64,000 nucleotides of DNA, taken from Watersipora subatra (Eukaryota > Bryozoa > Gymnolaemata > Cheilostomatida > Watersiporidae). A model generated the notes under the pieces. The model did not search any database and was not told the DNA's origin. It saw only the letters and a list, made by a program, of their open reading frames with translations. Made by a program: the position numbers and the translations under genes. The stretch lies in assembly GCF_963576615.1 (NCBI RefSeq), contig NC_088712.1:27619870-27683869 (forward strand), read 5' to 3'. Position 1 is the first letter of the stretch; every line of letters starts with the position of its first letter. This document shows positions 41,888 to 53,327 of this stretch, one piece after another.

Positions 41888-42793
41888 CAGTCAAACATGG
41901 ATTACTCGCCCACGGATAGCTCAAACACATGGTTAATTCGAACGGTTTCTTTGGTCCGTTTCCACGTAATGATAAATTGCTATAGATAACTCGAACTCAA
42001 CACTGTTAATTCGAACTGTTTTTTTGCCAAACGGCTACCGAAACGGTTGTTATCGCTTTAGAAAATCACTTTATTCAAAGCCATAGAGGTAAACCTCATC
42101 TTTTCATAATTCATAAGCGTCGTTATTACCACAATCGGCAAAATATTTTTGTCAACGACTTTTCTAAAGGTTTGGTGAAATTTGATTTATACTGCTATAC
42201 GATGAATAGCACGGGCTAGCCGGGTCACGCGCGCAAGGATTTTCGCCACGCACATACAAAACAAAAACAGCATGTTGTTTTTGTTTTGTATGTGCGTGGC
42301 GAAAATCCTTGAGTGCGTGACCTGGCTAGCCCGTGATGAATAGTTTTCTGACGTTGATTCTGTGTTGAATCAACATCGGAATGTTGAATGTTTAAAACGT
42401 CTTAAAAATTGTTGTAACTAAAGGTATACGTTGCCTTAGCTAAAAAAAACTATTCATCGTTTGACCTAAACACAGAATACGTGTGTACATTCAATAAGTA
42501 TTCATTCAAAAAGCGTGAGTAATATACAATGTACCGTAAAACCTCGTAAAACTTCTAATTGAACTGCCTCGGAGTGTTGCTCTTAACGAATTCCAGGTAG
42601 AGTAAGGTAATCTTTGCATAAACTTCAAGCCATTTGTGCTTTTGATTTATATTATAGTTTGTATATGTACATGTATCTACTAATAAATAAGTAAATACAT
42701 GGACTTGTGACAGTGCTCTGATAACTGGAACGCTCTGATAATTCGAACACTTTTGCTCGGTCCACTGAAGTTCGAGTTATCCATGTTTGACTG
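41888..42793. mobile_element. TA-site transposon (CAGTCAAACATGGATTACTCG ends)
   Basis: TA flanks both ends (41886-41887 and 42794-42795). The termini CAGTCAAACATGGATTACTC and GAGTTATCCATGTTTGACTG are near-perfect inverted repeats, and further inside similar TTCGAAC motifs recur. This fits a Tc1/mariner or Tigger-like non-autonomous element. A palindromic MITE with its own 8-bp duplication is nested at 42210-42335. Confidence 0.8.
42210..42335. mobile_element. 126-bp palindromic MITE with 8-bp target duplication
   Basis: The whole element is an inverted repeat of about 60-bp arms: CACGGGCTAGCC… and …GGCTAGCCCGTG around a short centre (GCATG). The arms differ at a few places (for example CGCGCGCAAGG against CCTTGAGTGCG). 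ATGAATAG occurs at 42202-42209 and again at 42336-42343. An 8-bp duplication with CA…TG-type ends suggests hAT-mediated insertion. It lies inside the older TA-site element 41888-42793. Confidence 0.85.
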
Positions 42794-44035
42794 TATATGA
42801 CATCAATTGCTAGCAACAAAAGTTACAGAAAATATACTCGATAGTTAATTGACTTATTGAATCTGTTTTGGTTTCGGCATCAACTCACAGTTACCTCAAA
42901 ATCAAAGTTTTCAACAGACAACTTATATATTTAACAAATTTTTGTCTCGACTTATGATGCCCGAAGTATTTCTTACTTAACTTTCTGAGTAAGTTTTCAT
43001 ACGTAAAATAAGTAAAGTTTTTATAAGTAAAATTTTCATACGTACGATTCTTCTCTAACTTTTGCATAACTATTTGTCACCTCGGCTAGGCTCCCACTGA
43101 GCATGCCATATAAGAAATCGATGTTTCCTGGAAGGTGCCAGCAACAGTTTTCTGTTGTGAGCCAGAACAAGTGAAGTGTCAGAACAAGTGTCTGTTGTGA
43201 GCCAGAACAAGTGAAGTGTCAGAACAAGTGAAGTGTCAGAACAAGTGTCTGTTGTGAGTCAGAACAAGTGAAGCGGTTACAGACGTCTAATGTGGTAAAA
43301 CATTAGCTCTCACCACTGCTCTTTCTGAGGCAATATTTTACACAATCTTGACAAACTTGATCAGTTGTCGAATTTGTCTATTGTTTCGGTTTGGTCAGAG
43401 AGTTATCTGATCCACAAGTGTATGCATTCAGAACCACGGATTCTCCAATCCACTTCACGAGTTCAAGAAAAGACTATCATGAGTATATTACGCAAGGTTT
43501 TCTTTTATAGTGGACCCCGGGTTACACAAATTAGTTTTTAAAAGGTTTTCATAGTTGAAAGTTGACATGAAAGCAAAGTGAGAAGTGTCAGCTTCTCAAG
43601 TAGGAAACAAAAAAGATGATTAAAAATTAAGAAGTTGGAGTTGTTGTTTCTTGTCACTAAACCAGAACTGAATTGAAGGAAATTTGAAATGTAAGGAAGA
43701 TTTGAGCCAAGTATTTGCCTTAAAGATACATATAAAAATTTGAGGTTTCGAGCCTACGGGACGATTATTGATGCGACTGTTACGTAGCCAAGTATGCCAC
43801 TTACAAGGACAGCAACGCTCTGTCTTTCCTATTGGATCAGTTCTTAAATTGCATATATTCATATCCATCTCACACATATATCATCATATCACATTTGGCC
43901 GTCTAGTCCTCCATCACGTCTAGCCATGAAACACTCTAAATAGCTTATTTTTGTGTTTAGAAGTATTTATGTTACTAACATGATCTGGGAGTCTATTTAT
44001 ACAGTCATATCTCTCTGTCAGGAGAAAGGCTAAAA
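42794..44035. other. Intergenic with a short tandem repeat
   Basis: Units with core AGAACAAGTGAAGTGTC and GTCTGTTGTGAGCC repeat irregularly at about 43152-43270. The 85-codon minus frame at 43620-43877 has no recognisable domain. No gene is called. Confidence 0.45.
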
Positions 44036-44690
44036 GTACACACGTACTATCATCTTACACGCGCCATATTTTGACCCATGTGTACTCCATCTTTTTGTTG
44101 ATCCATTAGTGTAAAGCAGACAAAGTCAGACCATTTGTTGACTCTCTGTGTTATCCTAATTGTCTTACCTTGCTGTCAATTGGGTTACTAGCCTCTCAGC
44201 ACAAAAGACACTTCAGATTGATTATAAAACTGTAAAAGTTTCAGCAGTTTAGGAATTATCTTTTCTTTGTATTTACAGCAGGCGCTTTTACAATCCGTAA
44301 TAATCCGCTACAGGAACATTTATATTATAGGGATTTTACGTTATACAAACAGTAAAATACATTTTACATAAATTTTACAACAATACGTATAAATATCAAA
44401 TGTACAGCGTTTATTTTGGTGTTTCCGACTTCATGTGACCTTTGCTGCCTTTCTGTGGCAGGCTAAGAGTACACATGTACTATTATTTTACATGCCCCAC
44501 ATTTTGACTCCTGTGTACTCCAGCTTCTCGCTGCTCCATTTGTGTAAAACAGCCAGTGACAGACCCTTTGCTGATTCTCTGAGCAATCCTAATTGTCCCA
44601 CCTTGCTGTCGATCGGATTACCAGCCTCTCAGCACCAAGAACACTTCAGATCGATTATAAAACTGTCACGATTTTCAGTAACCAGAGAAT
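44036..44690 (+). repeat. Two diverged tandem copies of a 230-bp segment
   Basis: 44036-44260 and about 44461-44680 share the order GTACAC…TGTACT…TTTTGAC, TGTGTACTCCA, TCCTAATTGTC, CAGCCTCTCAGCAC and GATTATAAAACTGT at an offset of about 415 bp. Frames at 44435-44775 fall in the second copy and have no domain features. Confidence 0.7.
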
Positions 44691-44769
44691 CTTCATCTTT
44701 ACATACATGTATATATTTAATAGCCTTAGTTTTTTTATACTTTTAGTTGATTGGTTTCTCTTGACTAAA

Positions 44770-45053
44770 TGCTGACCACCCTTGAGAAGGTCAATTGTAT
44801 TCAAGTAGCCAGACATCTCAGTAACGTTCTCCATATATAGCTGCCTCTGTGGTTGTCTCCTGATATCACCAGCTCTTTAACAACTCATCCATAAGTCGTT
44901 CCAGCAATATCACCGGATGCGCCAAACATAGCAAACGTTTTGTGAGGAAAGTAATTGTCACGTCTGCAGTGCGTGCAGAATTCTTGTCACCAACCGCTGC
45001 TTCAAAAGAGATATTGCGATCACTCGATCACGGATGCGTGGCGCTTCATAAAT
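44770..45053 (-). mobile_element. Solo arm of the long-inverted-arm element family
   Basis: Matches both arms of the element at 60367-62242, in the orientation of the right arm: GAACGTTCTCCA type sequence, CACCGGATGCGCCAAACATAGC, ACGTCTGCAGTGCGTG and a TGGCGCTTCATAAA end. On the minus strand it keeps pieces of the short frame shared by the family (…HKTFAMFGASGD…TTYG, then a stop). Confidence 0.65.
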
Positions 45054-46276
45054 TATGTATAATAATGACTAAGTTGATTGATGGTATATATATTTTAGTT
45101 TTGGTTAACTAAATAATTTTTGAAAACTACCAAGTTTTTATCTATTTGACACTAAATCTAAACTTAAATAAAAACTTTGGTACTTATAGTTATCTCAAAT
45201 AATAAAGATTGTATAGGCTACAAAGCAAAATGCGTGCTATTCTATACTTTCTGGAAAAACTTTCAAATTAACATCAAACCTCTATTTGAGAGCCACCTTT
45301 ATTTGAACGCCACCTCTAATAGTGCCACTATAGACAAAGGGTTGAAAAATACAAGGCCAATCTTAAATTGAATCGCCAATATTAAACCGCCACTTTGACA
45401 TTCACTATATTTGATCTTTAAAAGCACATGGTACAAAGTGCTCAGTAAAGAATTGTCCATAAAATGGTACAATCATACTTCAACATACGAGCGCCACAAC
45501 TTATGAGATATGAGCAGACTTTTGCCCAAGATTATGCCTTGAGATACAAGAACCCTTTGAAACCTTGACCATTAAATGGCCAAATATGTAAGAGGCAGTT
45601 TTTTAGAATAGCATCATACTTTCCAAGTCTCCCGGTTTGGCCGGGACCCTCCAGTTTTTTAAATCAGTCTCCCCTTTGCACAAAATCTCCCATTTTTCTC
45701 CAACTTTTTCAATAAAAGTAGTGGTTTAATTTTTTTACTTGTCGTTTTCCCTTTGTTTACTAGTTGTGAGCCTTCATCATCATACAAAGTTAGCAAAAAT
45801 GAAACAGATCGCTATTAAACCGTATGTTTGTCATAAAACCTGGGCTATTTGGATTTATCAGCATTGATGTCTAACGATTTGCTCTATAGTTTTTCATCAA
45901 TAAACAAAGATTATACATGGAGCGGTGACATATTTTGGCAAACGACCATGACCTCACATTAATAGTAGAGTACCTAAACATTGAATAAAATCGTAGAAGG
46001 GCTTCCTAAGTAGGTACCAATGAAAAAAAAACTAAACAAAGAAATCTAGGCTTCAGATTCAACTACTACATTTTCCGTCAATCTCACGCTTTTTTTTCTC
46101 AACTACTTGACAAGTATGAGTAGCATCGCTCAATCTTTCTCATCAAATCAGTTTGGAAAAGGTTTTATAAGGGTCAGCTAAAATTTATAGTGAAAGTGAG
46201 GTACAGAGCACCTAACCGAAAACAGTCGATATAAAATTGAGACGAAGACAAAATCAAAGTTAAGTTTAGTAAAAAA
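45054..46276. other. Intergenic repeat debris
   Basis: At about 45270-45420 lies a diverged repeat with CCACCTTTATTTGAACGCCACCTCTAAT, related to the TE end at 14285-14335 and to the satellite at 53330-54392. At 45465-45560 is a partial copy of the CAGTCATACCTTGAG-type end (15776-16486). No gene is recognised. Confidence 0.45.
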
Positions 46277-47250
46277 TTAGCTGGAACGCCTGGCGTTGCC
46301 CAGGTCATAAAAATGTGATTGGACAAAAAACTATTTCTATTTAATATATACAACATTTACTATTCTACCTTTGAGGCTTCATATGACGAAAAAAAGATTT
46401 TTTTGCGTTTCAAACGAATTAAGAAAAAAATAACACAGCTGTAAATGTTTTAAAACTTTTTTAAACTGTAAATTTTAAATTTCATATCTTAAAAGAAGTG
46501 TTTTGTTGAAATAAAATAAGAAAAATTAAATCGTAAAGGTATTTAAATGTAAATGTAAAATCATTAGCGAGTATTGGCTAAATATAGTCTGTTTTGCTAC
46601 CATTACAATGAAAAATTATTTTGTATACATTTATATGATTTTAATTCGTTTCAGTATTGGCATCATAAGGCAAAAGTATTGTATAGAGAGTTTTATAGAA
46701 ACCCATAGTAATTATCTAGTGCAAACACCTGGTAAAATCATCATCATTGAAAAATAATAACTTCTTAACCTTAGTAATTATAGTTACCTTCAATAACTTT
46801 AGTGCATTCTGTGGTTCTGTGGTTATCTGCAATAAAATGTAACATTACCATGTACTACGTGCAGTACGCACCATGGGGAGTTTTTAATTTTGAGACAGAT
46901 GTGTAACATGAACGCTGATTCCAACTTAAATGAATTAAGCTTACTAAACACATACATGTAGCCTACTTAAAGAAGGTTTTAGTATTCTCTGCAAATTTTT
47001 AATTAAAATTTCTCACATATCTGTTTGCAAATCCGTTTTTATCACGACGAATTATACTGAGATAGTGGGCGATGTAAAATAAAATACTTGTATATCTATT
47101 TTCAGCGTCGTAGGAGATATTTCGGCAAATTGCGTATCAACATTTTTGTTATTTCATCGCGATCAGCGCAACAATCTTTTGTCTAGAAGGTAAGAACTCC
47201 ATTCCGTACTGAACATAAAAATGTTACATTTTACAACAGATCATAACTAC
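46277..47250 (-). repeat. Dispersed repeat R2, minus-strand copy
   Basis: Begins with TTAGCTGGAACGCCTGGCGTTGCCCAGG, which on the minus strand is a hairpin followed by CTAA-T, a Helitron-like end. Internal sequence matches R2 at 37045-38023 and 57424-58375 inverted (for example the AACTTTAGTGCATTCTGTGG and GGTAAGAACTC stretches). Its far end is uncertain. Confidence 0.5.
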
Positions 47251-47447
47251 TCAATAAGTATTTGTTACTTTGAGACTATAGGTACTGAATTACAACAATT
47301 AAATACACAGTTTTTCATGGTAATTTCCTGTTTTTAGGTGGTTTTTACATAGTATGGAAACAAATTAATTTGTATTTAATTATTTTATATAGGAAATATT
47401 GCATTGAAATGGGAGAATATTGACATATTAGTCCCAGAACGCATTAA

Positions 47448-48519
47448 CCCTTTCGCGGGCGAGTTTTCAAAACTAAATCAGACTCCCATGGGCGAATTAA
47501 TTTTCCAAAAAATAAATTTTTCTTAAAAGGTTCATACACTTTTCTGTGAGTTATTATGTGTATATATCTATGTTTAAAGGTGCATATGTATACATGTATA
47601 TGTCCATAGGCAAATATATATTATAAAAAATAAAAATGTATAACATAAAATATATGCTTTTCATAATAATTGTCTATTTACGAATGATATTTTCGAAAGC
47701 ATTCTCCTTTACAAAGGCCCACATCACAGTCTTTGCATCATGTACTTATTCGTGTACCAAAGAGCTCCCGCAAAGAGCTCCCGCAAAGATGTACTTCCTG
47801 GATTGACAGGCTCAAACAACTTTTCAAAATACTCTACTGGTTGAGCATCTACTGGAGTAAACACTGGGCCTGTCACTGCTATAAACTGCTAAAATGTAAG
47901 AGATTTATCTCTGTTTATGTTGGTTATATTCTTCCAGGCACTGGCATCACTCCTACTCACATCCTCATTATTACTGCTACCAGCCTTTTATTCACTGTCA
48001 CTTCCAGATGTAAAGTCATTACAATCAAAATCCGAACCTGATTCACTGTCATCGCTTGCTACTAAATCTAAAAAGTCACTGTCAGCTCTGGATCTTCTAG
48101 TAATTTTGGTACTAGTGGTTACTTTATTAGAATAATCTCGGAAGTTCTTTTAGAAGTCGCCATGATGGTAAACTAAATTCAAACTCTCAAAAAATTCGGT
48201 AAATAAAAGCTAAAACCGAACCAAGAAAAATAAAAGTTGATAAATTATTTAGAACAATTTTCTAATTTTTTTCGAAAGTTTATTTGTTCATCACTGCTAA
48301 AAACGATCGTTTTGTTCACAATTTTAAAGTCAATTTTTGAGGCTAACAGAAACTACAATATCGTAGCTTGCTATTGGTAAAAAAATTAAATAAAAAACGG
48401 CATTTAGTTAACCAGAAGCTGCAATAATAAAATATGTTACCGAAACGACAAAAATGTCGCTCTGCCCATTAGCAGCCGTATCGCAAAGCGACAAAAACGT
48501 CGCTCTGCCCGCGAAAGGG
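47448..48519 (-). mobile_element. piggyBac-family element, non-autonomous
   Basis: TTAA at 47444-47447 and 48520-48523 flanks perfect termini CCCTTTCGCGGGC and GCCCGCGAAAGGG. TTAA duplication with CCC-starting ends is diagnostic of piggyBac. The minus strand holds an N-terminal transposase remnant (about 48160 down to 47735). The rest of the gene is deleted. Subterminal GTCGCTCTGCCC repeats lie near 48455 and 48500. Confidence 0.9.
47735..48163 (-). pseudogene. piggyBac transposase N-terminal remnant
   Basis: Minus-strand pieces in order: MATSKRTSEIILIK then a stop, a long acidic Ser/Asp run (VASDDSESGSDFDCNDF), a second stop, and farther on TGPVFTPVDAQPVEYFEKLF and WYTNKYMMQ. The acidic N-terminus followed by a P…EYFEKLF…TNKY block matches the start of the piggyBac (PGBD) transposase domain. 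Stops and a frame change make it non-functional, and the DDD catalytic residues are gone. The plus-strand frames over this interval are shadows. Confidence 0.75.
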
Positions 48520-48838
48520 TTAAGCTCGAGGTATGACTGAACTATTATTGTCTCGGTTACATCAATAACAATTAATTCTGTCATTGTTGCTGTAGGGGTT
48601 GCCATGGTTTTAATGACGGAATGCATGAGAAGATCGATCATCTCAATCATCAGGACTACACTCTGACTTGGTGTAAATTCGATCCATTGTCTTCATACTC
48701 ATCCATCAGGTAGTTTACAACCTGATCGGAAAACTTTAAAATATTTTAATGAATGATAAAAATACTCTTTAGGTACAACAGGCAAGGCTTGGCAGGTACT
48801 TGGCAGGTACTCGGCAGGTACAACAGGCAAGGCTTTTA
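48520..48838. other. Short spacer with a tandem repeat
   Basis: GGCAGGTAC occurs three times within CAAGGCTTGG…CAGGCAAGGC at about 48778-48838, immediately left of the truncated TTAA element. No gene is seen. Confidence 0.45.
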
Positions 48839-50048
48839 GGTTTGTTTTTGAGCTTTTATAAGAGCTTGTAATCACATTTCTACATATTTTGCACCTAAAA
48901 CACATCAAAGTAAGACATGGTGAACTAGTGCTGGTCACGAGTACTTCTTGGTCAACGGGTTTAGACCCGCCCCCTTCTGTTCGGGTTTTTCGAGTATCGG
49001 ATAGCTAGTAGTGCTAGGCTCGGGTATTTCTATGCCTGCCTATGGGTTTTTCGGGTATCGGGTTTGTTGATATGGATTTTATGTTTAAATTTTCTAAACA
49101 CATATATCTTCAAATTCACAAAGCAATTATATTTCTTTTTAATTTCTTTATCATTTTCACAGTTTTTATCGACTGACATTCGTACTCGCAGCGTTAACAG
49201 GCGGATTGTTAAACAGTCAAGATAGTCTGAGGCCACAGGGTATTTTCGTGTCAACAGGTGGCAGAAGATAGGGTCTATGGTAGCTTAATACTTAAGCATG
49301 TTCTATGGACCTCTCTGACTTTTTGTAGATTTGTAGATGGTGCTCCAAATCTCATAAAAACGGCTTTTTTCGTTAGTAAGGCTTGTTGGCTTAGTAAAAC
49401 TTGGTTATAATGAATTATGTAATCCATAATAGCTAGCTGTGGTAATCAATTTAAACAGAGTTATTAAATTTTCACTGCTACTACCAACGCTGATGGCAGT
49501 TTCTAACAAGGCGATAGCGGAAACAGACTAAGGACCTATGTGTTATCGGTGAAAGCAAACACGCCCCGTATTAAAAATGGCATAGATTTGTTTATGAAGC
49601 CGATTTGGCTAATTGCGCAAATAAAGTTTGATGTAAGTATTTCTTCTCACCTTTTAATGACAAGTAATCACTGCTTGACTACAATATTTCTAGTAGGTAT
49701 AGTAAATAAGGTATGATATATTTTATTCTATCTATTAAATTAAAGACTCGTTAAACCCCGTTGTCGGGCCTCCTTAGCAAAAATGACACAGAAATGCCCT
49801 GTGGCCCCAGACTAAGAGCGCAGGGTGCAATAGACCGAGTTTGTGATAACACTACCCGAAGGATGCGTGTACCAAAACCCGAACTCGAAAGTCAAAACCC
49901 GAACTCGAAGGACCCGAAATCTCGATTACCCGATACTCGAGAGAAGATAAACCCGCGAGTTCAACGAGTATTACTACCCGTGCCCAGCACTATGGTGAAC
50001 CTTTTGATACCGAACAACTGTAGTGTGAATTTTTGGCAAGTCAACCTT
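48839..50048. mobile_element. Truncated TTAA-type element split by a hAT insertion
   Basis: 48839-48925 and 50001-50048 together match the last 120 bp or so of the element at 5620-6488 (GAGCTTTTATAAGAGCTTGTAATCACAT, then CCTTTTGATACC and GGCAAGTCAACCTT). The two parts are separated by a complete hAT element. The left part of the host element is missing. Confidence 0.8.
48926..49992. mobile_element. Non-autonomous hAT element nested in a TTAA element
   Basis: Termini TAGTGCTGG and CCAGCACTA are perfect inverted repeats flanked by TGGTGAAC at 48918-48925 and 49993-50000. The repeat extends imperfectly inward (CACGAGTA / TACCCGTG). Several GGGTTTTTCG(A/G)GTATCGG motifs repeat inside the left end. 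The open frame 49761-50177 crosses its right border and is not a gene. Confidence 0.88.
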
Positions 50049-50499
50049 CAAGCTACTCTCACTCTGGTGTGGTGGTTGTGGACCTCTAGTCCTAAACATG
50101 ATAACGCCTTGAGAATCAACGTTACAACCAGGTTCAACTGGTACGCCTGCGGAGCATCAACAATTGCACACCAATGAATACAAACATACATTATATGTGG
50201 CTTTGACTAGATGCACCACCTGTCATATACATTCATATACTTGCCCTCATTGTCCATATTCACATTATTTATCTATATTCTTAGACTTTCAAATATTCTT
50301 AGACTTGTAAATATTTAATCCTAATATTCATATTAATATTATTGGTCACGGATTATTATTGAGTCACCATCATTATTATTATTATTATAATCTCATATTA
50401 TTACTATTATCATCGCCATTTTCTATGTTATTGTTAGGTGATGACTCGTACCTTTGTATTGATGATTTATATTGTATGTATGTATGGAATAATACAATA
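50049..50499. other. AT-rich spacer
   Basis: ATT/TTA microsatellite-like sequence near 50330-50410. No gene is recognised. Confidence 0.45.
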
Positions 50500-51258
50500 C
50501 AGTGCACTCCAACTTACGACAATTATTCGTTCCGGTCACGTTGTCATCGTAAGGCCAAGTTGTATAGAGTGATATAGAAACCAATAGTACTGTAGTTATC
50601 TAATGCAAACATATCTGGTGAAAACAACAAAATTTTATATATGAACATATATATATTTACTGTACATATTAAAAATTACTAACAAAATAGTATATTAACC
50701 TGAGTAACTATAGTTACCTACAGTGACTTCAGTATACATAGTTGTTACGATCTACAATAAAATGTAATATTTCTATTTATAGTACGTATCGTATGGAACT
50801 CTTACCTCCGAGACAGAAGTATAACATAAACCTTGAATTTAACTTGAATGAAATTAACTACCTAAACACACACTAAAAGCTCAGTTGTATTATACTAAAC
50901 TTTAATTTTGTCATCATTATTACCTGTCAATCTTGTCAATCAAATGTTATGTCATTAATCTTCATTACCTTTTTTGTTCCGTTTTCGCTGTAAGTTATAA
51001 CAAATAATGCTGAACTGAGAGAGCGAGCATTGTATCTTTTTAGGGGTTTGGGATTAGCTTCGGCAAATAGGTAGCATATTGGTTCTTTGTTTTGGCCAGA
51101 TATGAATTTGTTTGACATGATGACAGATGACAGATGACATTTTTGTTTATGTTGTATGGGGAAAAGGTGCCAAATGGGGGGCAAAATAAAACATTGTGTT
51201 TCACATCGTAAGGAGAAATAACCGTACAACAAAGATGTCGCAACCCAGGGGCTCACTG
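50500..51258. mobile_element. TA-flanked repeat with CAGTG…CACTG ends
   Basis: TA at 50498-50499 and 51259-51260. The ends CAGTGCACTCC and GGGGCTCACTG are an imperfect inverted repeat, followed inward by CTTACGAC/ATCGTAAGG motifs. The middle shares sequence with R2 (for example the stretch around AGTTATCTAATGCAAACA). The minus frames at 50936-51274 have no domain features. Confidence 0.5.
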
Positions 51259-51371
51259 TACTACAGGAGAGCACTGTACTCTCGTTAACCTGACCAGGCT
51301 TAATACATAACTTTCGAGCCTGTTAATACTAATGTCTGTGACATTCCTATCAGTTTTACGTAGTAAAACTA

Positions 51372-51892
51372 CCCTAGGACACTTATGTATTTGCGTCATC
51401 ATACGTCATTTGCGTTAAATAGTAAAACTACCCTAGGACACTTATGTATTTGCGTCATCTAACTTTTGTATTTTCGCAGAGTCATCCTCTCACAAAAATT
51501 TCATGAACGAAATGAAACTATCATTACGAATGAGCGAAAACGCGAAATTAAATAGCTTTGTTCATTGATATCCACAATAAAATCGCCATATAGAGGGACC
51601 TAGACATCATTGATAGTCCAAGAAACAAATGGCAGCAAGCGATCAAATTGAATTATCGATTTCGCCCACACATTTCTCCCTGCGCTTTACAAATACAAAC
51701 TAGTCCCAAATTGAAATTATTTTCTTACTAATGAACTGGACCTGAGGAATCTAATCTGTTTGTTCCACTGCATTTATTTTCACATCACTATATTTTCGCA
51801 CTCGTCAGAGCCGCAAAGTTAAGTTGCAGCGAAATTTTACTCTGTGTGCTACTCACGAAACTAAATACTAGCAAAATAAAAGTGTCCTAGGG
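51372..51892. mobile_element. CCCTAGGACAC-ended MITE, copy 2, with a duplicated end
   Basis: The complete copy runs 51431-51892, from TA-CCCTAGGACACTTATG to AGTGTCCTAGGG-TA. Just before it, 51372-51430 repeats its first 32 bp or so and the AGTAAAACTA flank, so the left end is partly duplicated. A short insert is present near 51570-51610 relative to the other copies. Confidence 0.78.
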
Positions 51893-52834
51893 TAAGTATG
51901 AATTTATCTCACATGACTTACCTTGACTTAACACAACTTACCGCTTGCCGAGTGATAAGTAATTTTACTACTTCTCAAAAAATGTCATAAAATAAATTAC
52001 ATAATTTAGTACAGAGAATGTTGCAGTATTTATATCCTTAATATTTTAACAGATTGTTGAACCAATCAGAAGCTGAGTTTTAACTATTTCACCACCCCAA
52101 TAAATTCTGTCTCAACTTATTATTACTCTGCCCAAATTAATTCAAACGGATTTTTCGGAAAACCTATTTACTGCTAGTATTTAAGCAATATCTCGAGAAT
52201 AAAAGCAGATATCGTTTTACTGTAAAATGCATCTTACTCAGAACAAAATTTTCTACAAGATAATTATATAATTGTTTAATGAATCTCACTTTCGCAAAAT
52301 CTCTTACACTTTTTTGCGTTGAACGGACACGGTGTGTTTCTTATTGCCATGACAAAAATGATCTGGTTTTCCCGTTTTGAATGATAATTAAAAATGGAAC
52401 TGTTGAATCAAAAAATATTTCATCAATTACACGTGATTGGCAACAAAGTTGTCTCATCGGAGACAAAATTTGATTGGTCTAGCTAATGTGTGGATTTCGT
52501 AATGAAAAGTAAGTGAAACCTTATTGAGAGGCCGATCTATCGGCATACGGTCTGTATTTATGTCACTGCGAATTGTATGAAATAGTGAACCAAAGAAACT
52601 TTGTATTGGTTGCACCTGATTGGCAACAAGGTTGTTTCATTGGAGACAAATTTTGATTGGTCGAGCTAATATGTGGATTTCATGAAAAGAAAGGTGAAAC
52701 CCTATTGATAAGCTGATACATCGGCTTACGGTCAGTCCATATAATACCGCGAAAGCCGATACACCGGCTTATGGTAGCAAAAGAGTTAAGATGCTAAAGA
52801 TGTATCATACCTTAGTTTGGTAAAAATCATTATG
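51893..52834. other. Spacer with a diverged direct repeat
   Basis: Two roughly 180-bp blocks, at about 52430-52570 and 52612-52760, share TGATTGGCAACAA(A/G)GTTGT, GGAGACAAA, TTTGATTGGTC and GCCGATCTATCGGC / GCTGATACATCGGC. No gene is recognised. Confidence 0.6.
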
Positions 52835-53249
52835 CCCTAGGACACTTATGTATTTGCCTCATCTAACTTTTGCGTTTTTGCGGAGTCATCATCTCGCGAA
52901 AATTTCATGTGCGAAACTAAACTATCATAACGAACAAGCGAAAACGCCAAACTAAATAGCTTTGTTCATTGATAGTCCAAGAAACAAATGGCAGCAGCGA
53001 TCAAAGTGCATTTTTGATCTCGCCCACACCATTCTACCTGCGGTTTACAATTACAAACTAGTTCCAAATTGAAATTTTTTTTATCGTTGAACTGAACCTG
53101 AGGAGTCTAATTATGTTTGTTCCACTGCATTTATTTTCACATCACTATATTTTCGCACTAATCAGAGCTGCGAAATTTAGTTGCAGCAAAATTTTACTCT
53201 GTATACTACTCACGAAACTAAATACTAGCGAAATATAAGTGTCCTAGGG
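52835..53249. mobile_element. CCCTAGGACAC-ended MITE, copy 3
   Basis: Starts CCCTAGGACACTTATGTATT and ends AAGTGTCCTAGGG before TA. It is collinear with the copies at 41049 and 51431. Non-coding. Confidence 0.78.
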
Positions 53250-53327
53250 TATTACAATAATTGCGTAGCGGTCAAATAGAGGTGGTATTCGATCGGAGAG
53301 TGGTGGTATATTTTTCAAACTTTTTCA

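Noticed and set aside
47733-48135. Plus-strand frames of 102 and 72 codons
   Set aside because: Shadows of the minus-strand piggyBac transposase remnant.
49761-50177. 138-codon plus frame
   Set aside because: It spans the right end of the nested hAT element and its flank, with no coding features.
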